Counted from the first letter of the stretch, positions 1 through 9,510 are shown. The stretch: DNA of 64,000 nucleotides from Blastococcus sp. DSM 46786 (GCF_900109665.1 NZ_FOAO01000024.1:21712-85711), one strand, 5' to 3'. Numbers and translations are program-made. Notes: generated by a model not told the origin, from the sequence alone.

Positions 1-7
1 GGCACTC

Positions 8-1486
8 ATGGCGTTCGGGTGGAAGCTCTACGGGGACGGCAAGACGCCCCCACTCGGGGAGGCCGTCGCCCCCGACGAACGCCTCTCCTGGCCGCGCACG
101 GTCGGGATCGGCGCGCAGCACGTCGTCGCCATGTTCGGGGCGACCTTCGTCTTCCCGCTCATCATGGGCCTGGACGCCAACCTGGCGATCATGATGAGCG
201 GCATCGCGACGATCATCTTCCTGCTGATCGTCAAGGGGCAGGTCCCCAGCTACCTGGGCACCAGCGCCGCCTTCGTCGGCGGCGTGCTGGCGGTACGGGC
301 GCAGACCGACAGCGACGCCGCCGTCCTGGGCGCGATCCTGGTGTCCGGCGTCGTGCTGGCCCTGGCCGGCCTCGCGATCCACTTCATGGGCGCCCGGGCG
401 ATCAATGCGGCGCTCCCGCCGGCGGTCACCGGCGCGGTCGTCCTGCTGATCGGCTTCAACCTCGCGCCGGTGGTGGCCAACGTGTACTGGCCGCAGGACC
501 AGTGGGTCGGCCTGGCGACCATGACGTTCGTGATCGTCGCCTCGCTGCTGCTGCGCGGCTTCTGGTCGCGGATCTCGATCCTGCTCGGCCTGATCTTCGG
601 CTACCTGCTCTCGGTCCTGCTCGACGCGGCCGCCGGTCCGATCACCTCGCCGGACGGCACGGGAGCGGTCGTCACCCGTGACCGGATCAACTTCGACGCG
701 GTCGCCCAGGCTGACTGGATCGGGCTGCCGGAGTTCACCGCCCCGAGCTTCTCGGTGAACTTCACGCTGCTGGTGCTGCCCGCGGTGATCGCGCTGATCG
801 CCGAGAACGCCGGGCACGTCAAGGCCGTCGCGGCGATGACCAAGCGCGACCTGGACCCGGTCATGGGCCGGGCGGTCTTCGCCGACGGCGTCGCCACCGT
901 CGTCGCCACCTCGGTCGGCGGCTCCCCGACGACGACGTACGCGGAGAACATCGGGGTCATGGCCGCCACTCGCGTGTACTCGACGGCGGCCTACTACGTG
1001 GCCGCGATCGTCGCGATCCTGCTGGGCCTGGTGCCGAAGTTCGGCGCGCTGATCAACATCATCCCGGGCGGGGTGCTCGGCGGGATCACCGTCGTCCTCT
1101 ACGGGATGATCGGCCTCCTCGGCGCCAAGATCTGGAAGGAGAACCGGGTCGACTTCGCCAACCCGATCAACCTGGTGCCGCTGGCGGCCGGGATCATCAT
1201 CGCCATCGGCAACGTGACCCTGAACGTCACGGACACGTTCCCGCTCAGCGGCATCGCCCTGGGCACGATCGTCGTCGTCGTCGGCTGGCACCTGGCCCGG
1301 GCCGTTGCGCCCCCGGAGATGAAGGCCGCACTCCTCGAGGAGGACGGGTTCGTGCAGGGCACCGGGCCGGCCCTGGGGCACGCCGGTAGGCACGAGGTCC
1401 GGCCGGATCCGTCGTCGGTCGACCAGCTGGGCCGCCCCGGCGTGCTGGGTGGCAACACCCCCGGGACGGACACGCGCAAGCGCTGA
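8..1486 (+). CDS. NCS2 family uracil/xanthine permease
   Basis: A 492-residue membrane protein of the nucleobase:cation symporter-2 family, which imports uracil, xanthine or related bases with protons or sodium. Hydrophobic segments run from about residue 35 to 435. The conserved family core is visible around residues 270-315, including a GGSPTTTYAENIG stretch in which the Glu takes part in substrate binding in known members. The hydrophilic C-terminus (about 440-492) is lineage-specific. The ATG is near the window edge, so upstream context and a possible longer start cannot be judged. A strong hairpin follows the stop. The next operon encodes a molybdenum hydroxylase, so supply of a purine-like substrate is possible but unproven. 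The substrate cannot be decided from sequence. Confidence 0.88.
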   Translation: MAFGWKLYGDGKTPPLGEAVAPDERLSWPRTVGIGAQHVVAMFGATFVFPLIMGLDANLAIMMSGIATIIFLLIVKGQVPSYLGTSAAFVGGVLAVRAQTDSDAAVLGAILVSGVVLALAGLAIHFMGARAINAALPPAVTGAVVLLIGFNLAPVVANVYWPQDQWVGLATMTFVIVASLLLRGFWSRISILLGLIFGYLLSVLLDAAAGPITSPDGTGAVVTRDRINFDAVAQADWIGLPEFTAPSFSVNFTLLVLPAVIALIAENAGHVKAVAAMTKRDLDPVMGRAVFADGVATVVATSVGGSPTTTYAENIGVMAATRVYSTAAYYVAAIVAILLGLVPKFGALINIIPGGVLGGITVVLYGMIGLLGAKIWKENRVDFANPINLVPLAAGIIIAIGNVTLNVTDTFPLSGIALGTIVVVVGWHLARAVAPPEMKAALLEEDGFVQGTGPALGHAGRHEVRPDPSSVDQLGRPGVLGGNTPGTDTRKR

Positions 1487-1498
1487 CCCGCTCTCCCC

Positions 1499-1544
1499 GC
1501 CGCCCCCGGCACCCGGACCTCACCGTCCGGGCGCCGGGGGCGGC
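1499..1544 (+). terminator. hairpin terminator after the NCS2 permease
   Basis: Inverted repeat starting 12 bases after the permease stop. The outer arms are 12 bp (1499-1510 and 1533-1544) and an inner 7-bp arm pair lies at 1512-1518 and 1525-1531. No T-run follows, as is common in high-GC actinobacteria. It separates the permease from the operon starting at 1694. Confidence 0.7.
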
Positions 1545-1693
1545 GTGCGTCCGCGGGCCGGTGGGGCTCGGCGCCGTCGTCCCCGTCCGCTGACGGAACT
1601 CGCAACGAAGTTTTAGCGCTGAGGTACTTTCGCCCACCCTCCCGCCGGTGACAGAGTGACGTCTCGCAGCGAGCACGGAGGTGACCGGAGCCG

Positions 1694-2563
1694 GTGAAGC
1701 CCGCCCCCTTCCGCTACGCCGATCCCAGCAGCCTGGGAGAGGCCCTGGCGGTCCTGTCCGACGAGGGCGCCAAGGTGCTCGCGGGTGGCCAGTCGCTGCT
1801 GCCCCTGCTGTCCATGCGCCTGGCGGCGCCGGCCACGCTGGTCGACATCAACCGGATCCCCGGCCTGGACGCCGTCGAGGTGACCGCCGACGGCGTGACG
1901 GTCGGGGCTCTGGTGCGGCACGACGCGCTGCTCCGCCACGAGGGAGCCTCCGCGGTGCAGCCGCTGCTGGCCCGGGCGACCGCGAACGTCGCCCACCCGG
2001 CGATCCGCAACCGCGGCACCACCGTGGGCTCGATCGCGCACGCCGACCCCTCGGGCGAGATGACCTCGGTGTTCGCGCTCACCGACGGCTCGGTCACCGT
2101 GGCGACGACGGCCGGCAGCGAGGTCGTCGGTTGGCGCGACTTCTTCGTCGGCCCGCTGGAGACCTCGATCCCCGCCGGCGCCGTCGTCACCGCCGCCACC
2201 TTCCCGGCCCTGCCCCCGCGCTCGGGCACCGCGTTCGCCGAGGTCGCCCGCCGCAAGGGCGACTACGCGGTCTGCGGCGCCGGCGTCGTCGTCACCCTGT
2301 CCGAGGACCGGCGGGTCGAGCGGGTGCTGGCCTCCTACGTCTCGGTGGGGCTGACCCCCGAGGTGCACGACCTGACCGAGGCCGTCGCCGGCTCGCCGGT
2401 GGAGAAGGCCGACTGGGCCGCCGCCGGGGCGCTCGCGCGCACGCTGGTCGACCCGGACACCGACATCCACGCCAGCGCCGACTACCGGCGCCTGCTGGTG
2501 GGGGTGCTGACCGAGCGGACGCTGGCGGACGCCGCCGCAGAGGCCGCTGGGAGGGCCGCATGA
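1694..2563 (+). CDS. coxM: molybdenum hydroxylase FAD-binding (medium) subunit, CoxM-like
   Basis: A 289-residue FAD subunit of an aerobic CO-dehydrogenase/xanthine-dehydrogenase type enzyme. It passes electrons from the iron-sulfur subunit to FAD and on to an acceptor. The N-terminal FAD-binding stretch AGGQSLLPLLSMRLAAP (about residues 31-47) and a TTVGSIAHADPSGE stretch (about 113-126) match the family signatures, and the C-terminal part fits the CO dehydrogenase flavoprotein C domain. The GTG at 1694 is chosen because a GGAGGTGA ribosome site precedes it. It is the first gene of a four-gene operon and its stop overlaps the next ATG. The true substrate of the enzyme is uncertain (see the large subunit). 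Confidence 0.88.
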   Translation: MKPAPFRYADPSSLGEALAVLSDEGAKVLAGGQSLLPLLSMRLAAPATLVDINRIPGLDAVEVTADGVTVGALVRHDALLRHEGASAVQPLLARATANVAHPAIRNRGTTVGSIAHADPSGEMTSVFALTDGSVTVATTAGSEVVGWRDFFVGPLETSIPAGAVVTAATFPALPPRSGTAFAEVARRKGDYAVCGAGVVVTLSEDRRVERVLASYVSVGLTPEVHDLTEAVAGSPVEKADWAAAGALARTLVDPDTDIHASADYRRLLVGVLTERTLADAAAEAAGRAA

Positions 2564-3078
2564 CCAGCATCGACACCGAACGGACCATCACCGTCACCGT
2601 GAACGGTGTTCCACGTGAAGCCACGGTGCCGGTGCGCCGGCTGCTCTCCGACGCGCTGCGCCACGACCTGGGGCTGACCGGCACGCACGTCGGCTGCGAG
2701 CACGGCGTCTGCGGTGCCTGCACGGTGGTCGTGGACGGCGCCCCGGTGCGCTCGTGCCTGATGCTCGCCGTGCAGGTGGACGGCGCGGAGGTGCGCACCG
2801 TCGAGGGGCTGGCGCGCGAGGACCACCAGGGCGGGCAGGTGCTGCACCCGGTGCAGGAGGCCTTCCGCGAGTGCCACGCGCTGCAGTGCGGGTTCTGCAC
2901 GCCGGGCTTCCTCATGACGATCGCGGCCGGGCTCGAGGCGCGGGACAACGCCGAGGAGCTCACCGAGGACGAGGTCGAGGACATGGTCGGCGGCAACCTC
3001 TGCCGGTGCACCGGCTACGCCAACATCAAGAAGGCCGTGCACCACGCGGCCGCCGCGATGAAGGACGCCGACGCATGA
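2560..3078 (+). CDS. coxS: molybdenum hydroxylase 2Fe-2S (small) subunit, CoxS-like
   Basis: A 172-residue iron-sulfur subunit. The N-terminal plant-type ferredoxin domain carries the CEHGVCGACTVVVDG cluster motif and a further Cys. The C-terminal helical domain carries CGFCTPG and the CRCTGY motif, giving the ligands for both [2Fe-2S] clusters. Known members relay electrons from the molybdenum site to the FAD subunit. Length is normal. The ATG at 2560 overlaps the upstream stop (ATGA) and the stop overlaps the next ATG in the same way, so the subunits are translationally coupled. Confidence 0.92.
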   Translation: MTSIDTERTITVTVNGVPREATVPVRRLLSDALRHDLGLTGTHVGCEHGVCGACTVVVDGAPVRSCLMLAVQVDGAEVRTVEGLAREDHQGGQVLHPVQEAFRECHALQCGFCTPGFLMTIAAGLEARDNAEELTEDEVEDMVGGNLCRCTGYANIKKAVHHAAAAMKDADA

Positions 3079-5498
3079 CCACCAAGCTCTTCGGCGAACC
3101 GGTCCGCCGGCGCGAGGACCAGCGGCTGATCACCGGTAAGGGCCGCTACCTCGACGACATCGGGCACACCGCCCTGGCCGCCGCCTTCGTGCGCTCCCCG
3201 CACGCGCACGCCCGGATCGTCTCGATCGACGTGGACGAGGCGCTGGACGTCGAGGGCCTCGTCGCGATCTACACCTACGAGGACCTCACCGGCCCGATGG
3301 CCGAGCCGCTGCCGGTGCTCATCCCGCACCCGCAGCTGCACTCGCCGCGCACCGGGTTCCCGCTGGCCAACGGCGAGGTCAACCACGTCGGGGAGCCGGT
3401 GGTCATGGTGGTCGCCACCGACCGGTACGTCGCCGAGGACGTCTGCGACCGCATCGTCGTCACCTACGAGGAGCTCCCGGTCGTCGTCGGGGTGGACGCC
3501 GCACGCGCGGCGCAGCACGCGGTGCACGAGGAGATCCCGGACAACATCGCGGCCCGGCACCACCAGGAGACCGGCGACGTCGAGCCCGTGCTGGCCGCCT
3601 CCCCGCGGGCCCTGAGCTTTACCCAGTACATCGAGCGCAGCGCCTGCATGCCGATGGAGGGCAAGGGCGTGCACGCGAAGTGGGACGCCGACGACTCGTC
3701 GCTGCGGGTGTACACGAGCACCCAGGCGTCGACGTCGGTCCGCGCGGCGATCGCGGCGAAGCTGGACCTGAGCCTGGACAAGGTCGAGGTGATCGCGCCG
3801 GACGTCGGCGGCGGCTTCGGCGTGAAGATCGTGCACCCGTGGCCCGAGGAGCTGCTGGTGCCGATGGCGGCGATCGCGCTGGGCCGGGAGGTGAAGTGGG
3901 CCGAGGACCGGCGGGAGCACTTCATCGGCTCCGCGCACGAGCGCCAGCAGCGGCAGGAGATCACCGTCGGGTACGACGACGACGGCCGGATCACCGCCCT
4001 CGACGTGCACATCTGGCACGACAACGGCGCCTACACGCCCTACGGGATCATCGTGCCGATCGTGACGGCGACCCAGCTGGTGGGGCCGTACGCGATCCCG
4101 GTGTACCGCGTCATCGTCGAGTCGGTGTTCACCAACACCGTCATCGTGACCCCTTATCGCGGCGCCGGGCGGCCGCAGGGCTGCTACGCGATGGAGCGGA
4201 CGATGGACCGCATCGCCGACGAGCTGGGCCTGGACCGGGCGCTGGTGCGCGAGCGGAACCTCATCCAGCCCGACCAGTTCCCCTACGACCACCACCTGAC
4301 GTTCCAGGACGGCCGGCCGGTCATCTACGACTCGGGCGACTACCCGGGGCTGCTGGTCAAGCTCAAGGACCTCGTGGGCTGGGACGAGGCCTCGCGGCTG
4401 CGGTCCGACGCCGAGGCGCGCGGCAAGCTGCTCGGCGTCGGGATGGCGCTGTACGTGGAGGGCACCGGACCCGGGCCGTACGAGGGCGGGCACGTGCAGG
4501 TGCTCGGCAGCGGCAAGGTGCTGGTCTCGACCGGGCTGACCTCGCAGGGGCAGGGGCACGAGACGGCGTTCGCCCAGATCGTCGCCAGCGAGCTCGGGGT
4601 GCCGATCGAGGACGTCGAGGTGACCACCGGCGACACCCGCCGCTTCGGGTACGCCGTCGGCACGTTCGCCTCGCGGGCCGCGGTGATGAGCGGCAACGCG
4701 ATCGCGCTGGCCGCCCGCGGGGTGCGCGAGAAGGCCCTGCGGATCGCCGCCGACGTCCTGGAGGCCGAGCCTGCGGACCTCGAGATCGACGAGGGCCTGG
4801 TGCAGGTGAAGGGCGTGCCGGGGACGTCGATCCCGCTGCGCACCGTGGCCGTGCTCTCGAACCCGCTGCGGTACGCCTTCGACGAGGCGGCGCGGCAGGC
4901 CACGCAGTTCGCCAAGCCCGGCGACGACGACAAGCCGCCGATCGCCGAGGGCGACGCGCCCGGGCTCGAGCACCGCGACTACTACTCGCCGATCCGGTCG
5001 ACGTTCGCGTCGGGCGCGCACGCGGCGATCGTGGAGATCGACCCGGCCACGTGGGAGATCGACGTCGTCAAGTACGCGGTGGTGCACGACTGCGGCAACG
5101 TGGTGAACCCGATGATCGTCGAGGGCCAGGTGCACGGCGGCGTCGCGCAGGGCGTGGGCGGGGCGCTGTACGAGCGGATGGCCTACGACGCCGACGGGCA
5201 GCTGCAGAACGCCTCGTTCATGGACTTCCTGATGCCGTACGCCTCCGAGGTGCCCGACATCGACATCGACCACCAGCAGACCCCCTCGCCGCTGAACCCG
5301 CTGGGCATCAAGGGCGCCGGCGAGGCCGGCGTGATCCCGGGGACGGCGGCGCTGGCCTCGGCGATCGAGGACGCGGTGGGGCGGCGGATCGCGTCGATGC
5401 CGATCTCGCCGACCGAGCTGTACGACCTGGTGCGTTCCCCTGATTCGGAGATGACCGCGACGGCCGGGCGCCGGGCGGGGACTGGAGTGATGGCGTGA
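3075..5498 (+). CDS. coxL: molybdenum hydroxylase large (molybdopterin) subunit, CoxL-like with a form II-type active-site motif
   Basis: An 807-residue catalytic subunit holding the molybdopterin-cytosine-dinucleotide cofactor. Seen: the molybdopterin-binding GGGFGVK stretch (about residues 245-251), the active-site loop PYRGAGR at residues 360-366, and the catalytic glutamate E750 in a GAGEAG motif. Known: genuine CO dehydrogenase (form I) has AYxCSFR at this loop, and AYRGAGR marks form II and other family members. The loop here has Pro in place of the first Ala and lacks the Cys that binds copper in form I. The gene order M-S-L nevertheless copies form I operons. Inference: a molybdenum hydroxylase of unknown substrate, perhaps an N-heterocycle or aldehyde, rather than a proven CO dehydrogenase. 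Confidence 0.87.
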   Translation: MTTKLFGEPVRRREDQRLITGKGRYLDDIGHTALAAAFVRSPHAHARIVSIDVDEALDVEGLVAIYTYEDLTGPMAEPLPVLIPHPQLHSPRTGFPLANGEVNHVGEPVVMVVATDRYVAEDVCDRIVVTYEELPVVVGVDAARAAQHAVHEEIPDNIAARHHQETGDVEPVLAASPRALSFTQYIERSACMPMEGKGVHAKWDADDSSLRVYTSTQASTSVRAAIAAKLDLSLDKVEVIAPDVGGGFGVKIVHPWPEELLVPMAAIALGREVKWAEDRREHFIGSAHERQQRQEITVGYDDDGRITALDVHIWHDNGAYTPYGIIVPIVTATQLVGPYAIPVYRVIVESVFTNTVIVTPYRGAGRPQGCYAMERTMDRIADELGLDRALVRERNLIQPDQFPYDHHLTFQDGRPVIYDSGDYPGLLVKLKDLVGWDEASRLRSDAEARGKLLGVGMALYVEGTGPGPYEGGHVQVLGSGKVLVSTGLTSQGQGHETAFAQIVASELGVPIEDVEVTTGDTRRFGYAVGTFASRAAVMSGNAIALAARGVREKALRIAADVLEAEPADLEIDEGLVQVKGVPGTSIPLRTVAVLSNPLRYAFDEAARQATQFAKPGDDDKPPIAEGDAPGLEHRDYYSPIRSTFASGAHAAIVEIDPATWEIDVVKYAVVHDCGNVVNPMIVEGQVHGGVAQGVGGALYERMAYDADGQLQNASFMDFLMPYASEVPDIDIDHQQTPSPLNPLGIKGAGEAGVIPGTAALASAIEDAVGRRIASMPISPTELYDLVRSPDSEMTATAGRRAGTGVMA

Positions 5499-6178
5499 AG
5501 CTCGACGGCTCTGCGGTGCTGCACGGCGACCCCGAGAAGGTGTGGGCCGTGATCACCGACCCGACCGTGCTGGCGCGGACGATCCCCGGCTGCGAGTCGC
5601 TGGAGCAGGTCGGCGACGACGAGTACAAGATGAACGTCTCGGTCGGCGTCGGCGCGATCAAGGGGACCTACGCCGGCGAGGTGCGGCTGTCGGACCAGCA
5701 GCGGCCCTCCTCCTACGTGATGCACGCGTCGGGCGCCGGTGCGCCGGGCAATGCGCGGGCGACGGTGACGATCACCCTGGCCCCGTCCGAGGACGGCGCC
5801 ACGAACCTCACCTACTCGGCGGACGCCGTCATCGGCGGGCCGGTCGCGGGTGTGGGCCAGCGGATGATCACCGGCGTGGCCAAGCGGATGGCCGGCCAGT
5901 TCTTCAAGGCCATCGACGCCGAGCTGACCGGCGCCGCGGTGCCGGCGGCCGTCGCGCCGTCCGCGGCCGCGGTGAGCTCGACGGCGGAGGCGGAGGCGGC
6001 CGGCAAGCACGCCGCCCCCGCTCCCGAGGGCGCGCCGCAGGTGTTCACCGGCCGCGCGGGCGTTTCCGCGGGAACGCCCGGCGATGCGCAGACCCTGGCG
6101 CTCGGCGCCGTGGGCGGCGCTTTGCTGACGCTGATCGGCATCCTGGTCGGCTACCGCATGGGCCGCCGCCGCGACTGA
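5495..6178 (+). CDS. coxG: CoxG-like SRPBCC protein with C-terminal membrane anchor
   Basis: A 227-residue protein. Residues 1 to about 150 form an SRPBCC/CoxG fold (VWAVITDPTVLARTIPGC near the N-terminus; a KRMAGQFF stretch near its end). An Ala/Pro-rich linker follows, then one hydrophobic segment near the C-terminus (LALGAVGGALLTLIGILVGY) and a basic tail. In known cox operons CoxG helps anchor the enzyme to the cytoplasmic membrane; the C-terminal anchor seen here fits that. The GTG start at 5495 overlaps the stop of the large subunit (GTGA), so it belongs to the same operon. Confidence 0.85.
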   Translation: MKLDGSAVLHGDPEKVWAVITDPTVLARTIPGCESLEQVGDDEYKMNVSVGVGAIKGTYAGEVRLSDQQRPSSYVMHASGAGAPGNARATVTITLAPSEDGATNLTYSADAVIGGPVAGVGQRMITGVAKRMAGQFFKAIDAELTGAAVPAAVAPSAAAVSSTAEAEAAGKHAAPAPEGAPQVFTGRAGVSAGTPGDAQTLALGAVGGALLTLIGILVGYRMGRRRD

Positions 6179-6337
6179 ACGCGCCGGTATGCGCGGGTCG
6201 GTCGCCACCCGGTTCTGCCCGACCCGCGCGTGACCCACCGTAAGGAGTCCGGTCCGGGTGGTGACCCTCCGGTGGCGCGGCCTCCGGCGACCCGGCCGGG
6301 TCCGCCCGGCGCCCGTTCCCGCTCACGACGACCGGCT

Positions 6338-6394
<57 letters not shown>

Positions 6395-6423
6395 AGGGTG
6401 ACACCGTCGAGCTTCCCGAGTTG

Positions 6424-7113
6424 ATGACCAGCTCCGACGGATCGGTCCGTCCCGGCGCCGATCCGGTGCGGATCACGCTGCGCCCGCTCGGAAGCGCCGT
6501 GCCGCTGGGTTTCTTCGTCTTCGGCACCGGGATGGCCGTGCTCGGCGGCATCGGGCTCGGCTGGATCCCGATCCCGCAGGTGCCGCAGGCCGGCGTCCTC
6601 CTGCTGACCTTCGTGGCCCCGCTCGAGCTGATCGCCGCGGTCTTCGCGTTCCTCTCGCGCGACGGGCTCGCCGGCACCGGCCTCGGCGTCTTCGCCGGCT
6701 CGTGGGCCACCGTCGGCGTCCAGTACCTCGTCGGTCGGCCGGGCTCCACGAGCGTCGTCCTCGGCCTGTACCTGCTGACCTTCGCCGCTGTGGTCCTCCT
6801 GCTGGGGGTGATCGCGACCAACGGCCAGCTGCTGCTCGCCGTGATCCTCTTCGTCGCCGCGGTCCGGACGCTGCTCGCCGGCCTGTACGAACTGCCGGCT
6901 GCCACCGGGCTGCAGACAGCGGCGGGAACCCTCTCCCTCGCCATCACCGTGCTGGCGTTCTACGGCGCCGCCGCGCTGCTGCTCGAGGACACCGCGCACC
7001 GGACGGTCCTGCCGCTCGGCCGGCGGAACCAGGCCCGGACGGCGCTGGACCAGCCACTGGCCCAGCAGACCGAGCAGCTCGAGCAGGAGGCCGGCGTCCG
7101 CCGCAACCTGTGA
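6424..7113 (+). CDS. multi-pass membrane protein, possibly GPR1/FUN34/YaaH (SatP)-like
   Basis: A 229-residue integral membrane protein with about six hydrophobic segments between residues 20 and 185, and a soluble Gln/Glu-rich tail (about 190-229). The size, the number of helices and the N-terminal PLGSAVPLGFFVFGTG stretch resemble the acetate/succinate transporter family GPR1/FUN34/YaaH, but the classical NPAPLGL signature is not intact, so this is a tentative placement. An ATG at 6424 directly follows an in-frame TTG; no strong ribosome site is visible. The 56-base C tract ends 29 bp upstream and could influence its expression. Confidence 0.6.
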   Translation: MTSSDGSVRPGADPVRITLRPLGSAVPLGFFVFGTGMAVLGGIGLGWIPIPQVPQAGVLLLTFVAPLELIAAVFAFLSRDGLAGTGLGVFAGSWATVGVQYLVGRPGSTSVVLGLYLLTFAAVVLLLGVIATNGQLLLAVILFVAAVRTLLAGLYELPAATGLQTAAGTLSLAITVLAFYGAAALLLEDTAHRTVLPLGRRNQARTALDQPLAQQTEQLEQEAGVRRNL

Positions 7114-7131
7114 GCCCGGACGCCGCCGGGG

Positions 7132-8538
7132 TCAGGACGCGGACACCACGAACGGCACCTCGACCACGCGGTTGTCCGGCCCCAGCGCCGTCATCGCCTC
7201 CGGCTCGCCGTCCGCCCCGAGCGCCGCGTACGGCGTGACGGTGAGCGTGTCGCCGCCCACGGCGGCCAGGAGCAGGTGCGACTGCGCGGCCCACGCCACC
7301 GTGTGCGCCGCCTCGAAATCCCGCGGCGCCTCCTCGCGCAGCTGCCCGCCCGCGCCGGAGAGGAAGTAGTCGATCCCGTCGGCGCGGGAGACCTGGAAGT
7401 TGTGCTCGTGCCCGGCGAACACCGCCCGCACCCCGGAGCGGCGGAACAACGGCACGAGCTTGTCGACCATCGACGCGGTGTTGGGGTGGTGGGGTCCGGC
7501 GCAGTAGGTCGGGTGGTGGGAGAACGGGAACCGCCAGGTCGGGCCCCCGGCATCGTCGGCCGGGAACGCACGGTCGAGGAAGCCCTGGTGCTCCGGGCTC
7601 TCGAAGAAGTGCCGGTTGGGCAGCGAGTCGGCCAGCGACGTGTCCAGGCACACGAATTCGACGTCGGCGCCGAACCGGAAGCGGTAGAACATCCCCGGCT
7701 CCACCGAGGCCCGTTCCCCCGCCGCGGCCGGGGTGAAGCGAAGGTCGGTGAAGAAGTTGTCGCGCACCTCCTCGCGGTCGTCTGCGGTCTCGCTGTCGCT
7801 GGTGTCGTGATTGCCGACCGCCGGGTAGAAGGGCACCCGCGCCAGGGCGTAGCGGTAGGGCTGGTAGAAGCTCGAGTACCAGTCGTCGTCGTGCCCGCCG
7901 CTCTCACCGTCCACCCGGTCGACCTGCCCCTGGTAGACGTTGTCGCCGGTGCCCACCACCAGCCGGACGCCGGACCGGTCCACGAGCCGCTCGAGCACCC
8001 GGGCGACCCGCCGCTGCCGGCGGGCGCTCTCGGAGTCGACGACGATCCCGACGCCGTAGTCGCCCAGGACCACGAAATCCAGGGATACCCGCGCATCCGG
8101 TGCCGGGTGGGTGCGGAAGCGCAGGTCGTAGGACCGTCCGCCCGGCCGCAGGTCCAGCCCGCCGCGCGGCACCGGTCCCCAGTCCCACCGCTCGCCGGCG
8201 GCCCACGGCCGGCCGTCCACGGTGATCCGGTAGCGGTAGCCGGTGTCCGGCCGCAGCCCCTCGACCCAGGTGTGGTTGGCCGTGTCCGTCCGCGCCGCGG
8301 CGACGACGTCGCCGGAGTCGTCGAGCACCTCGACCAGCGCCGCACCGTAGGGGGCCGAGCGCGCACCGATGCTGTCGATCCGGCCTGGATCGACCTCGTC
8401 GAGCAGCTCGTCCTCCACCACCCGCCAGCGCCCCGCAGGCGCGTCGCGTCGGAACCAGAAGCCACCCCAGGCGACGAGAGCTCGCTCGGGGCCGACGTCG
8501 ACGAGGTGGACGAAGGACTCGAATCGGGTCTCCGGCAT
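7132..8538 (-). CDS. metallophosphoesterase, purple acid phosphatase-like
   Basis: A 468-residue protein. Residues 1 to about 145 form a beta-rich N-terminal region ending in a fibronectin-III-like segment (TWVEGLRPDTGYRYRITVDG). A calcineurin-type phosphoesterase domain follows with the metal-binding motifs GDYG (about 159-162), GTGDNVY (about 196-202), GNHD (about 245) and a C-terminal GHEH. Known members hydrolyse phosphomonoesters or diesters with a di-metal centre. No clear signal peptide, so probably cytoplasmic or exported by another route. The start at 8538 (MPETRF) is preferred over the much longer upstream frame, which has no family homology and overlaps the SDR gene antisense. Confidence 0.82.
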   Translation of the reverse strand: MPETRFESFVHLVDVGPERALVAWGGFWFRRDAPAGRWRVVEDELLDEVDPGRIDSIGARSAPYGAALVEVLDDSGDVVAAARTDTANHTWVEGLRPDTGYRYRITVDGRPWAAGERWDWGPVPRGGLDLRPGGRSYDLRFRTHPAPDARVSLDFVVLGDYGVGIVVDSESARRQRRVARVLERLVDRSGVRLVVGTGDNVYQGQVDRVDGESGGHDDDWYSSFYQPYRYALARVPFYPAVGNHDTSDSETADDREEVRDNFFTDLRFTPAAAGERASVEPGMFYRFRFGADVEFVCLDTSLADSLPNRHFFESPEHQGFLDRAFPADDAGGPTWRFPFSHHPTYCAGPHHPNTASMVDKLVPLFRRSGVRAVFAGHEHNFQVSRADGIDYFLSGAGGQLREEAPRDFEAAHTVAWAAQSHLLLAAVGGDTLTVTPYAALGADGEPEAMTALGPDNRVVEVPFVVSAS

Positions 8539-8679
8539 GGACGGGCGCCTACCCGCAACCGCCGCTGGTCCACCACGGTCCGTCGTGCGGCCGAGCCGAG
8601 CCGGGCGCGCTCGTTGCGGGAACAGGACGGGGAACGCACGCGCTGACGAGCCCGGACGCCCGACGAAGGAGACCCCAGC

Positions 8680-9510
8680 ATGGCCAAGACCTGGTTCATC
8701 ACCGGCGCATCCCGCGGCTTCGGCCGCGAGTGGTCGATCGCCGCCCTCGAGCGCGGTGACACCGTCGCCGCCACCGCCCGGGACACCGCGAGCCTCGACG
8801 ACCTGGTGCAGCGGTTCGGCGACCGGGTGCTGCCGATCCGGCTCGACGTCGACGACCGCGAGGCCGTGTTCGCCGCGGTCGCGCAGACGCACGACCGGTT
8901 CGGCGGGCTCGACGTCGTCGTCAACAACGCCGGCTACGGCCAGTTCGGCATGGTCGAGGAGATCAGCGAGGCCGAGGCCCGCGCCCAGTTCGACACCAAC
9001 GTCTTCGGCGCCCTGTTCGTCACCCAGGCCGCGCTGCCCTACCTGCGCGCCCAGGGTTCGGGCCACATCCTGCAGGTGAGCAGCATCGGCGGGATCAGCG
9101 CGTTCCCGAACATCGGCATCTACAACGCCTCGAAGTGGGCGCTGGAGGGGTTCAGCCAGTCCCTGGCCGCGGAGGTGGCCGACTTCGGCATCAAGGTGAC
9201 GATCATCGAGCCCGGCGCCTACTCCACCGACTGGGGCGGCACCTCGGCGAAGCACGCCACCCCCGACCCGGCCTACGACGCCTTCCGCGAGAAGGCCGCC
9301 GAGCAGCGCAAGGCCCGCGCCGGCAACCCCGGCGACCCGCTCGCCACCCGCGAGGCGGTGCTGCAACTGATCGATGCGAAGAACCCGCCGCTGCGGGTCT
9401 TCTTCGGCGACGGGCCGCTGGCTATCGCCACCCGCGACTACGAGTCCCGGCTGGCCGAGTGGCGTGCCTGGGAGCCGCTCTCCGTCGCCGCCCACGGCAA
9501 CAAGCCCTGA
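8680..9510 (+). CDS. SDR family NAD(P)-dependent oxidoreductase
   Basis: A 276-residue classical short-chain dehydrogenase. The cofactor motif TGASRGFG lies at residues 8-15, NNAG at about 87-90, the catalytic Ser in the QVSSIGG stretch and the catalytic YNASK at about 149-153. This subgroup is usually annotated as a 3-oxoacyl-ACP reductase-like or ketoreductase of unknown substrate. A ribosome site (GAAGGAGA) sits before the ATG. It stands alone between oppositely oriented genes, so context gives no clue to its substrate. Confidence 0.85.
   Translation: MAKTWFITGASRGFGREWSIAALERGDTVAATARDTASLDDLVQRFGDRVLPIRLDVDDREAVFAAVAQTHDRFGGLDVVVNNAGYGQFGMVEEISEAEARAQFDTNVFGALFVTQAALPYLRAQGSGHILQVSSIGGISAFPNIGIYNASKWALEGFSQSLAAEVADFGIKVTIIEPGAYSTDWGGTSAKHATPDPAYDAFREKAAEQRKARAGNPGDPLATREAVLQLIDAKNPPLRVFFGDGPLAIATRDYESRLAEWRAWEPLSVAAHGNKP

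Noticed and set aside
4152..4172. Calling the molybdenum hydroxylase a proven CO dehydrogenase
   Set aside because: The active-site loop lacks the Cys that binds copper in form I enzymes, so the cox symbols here denote family only.
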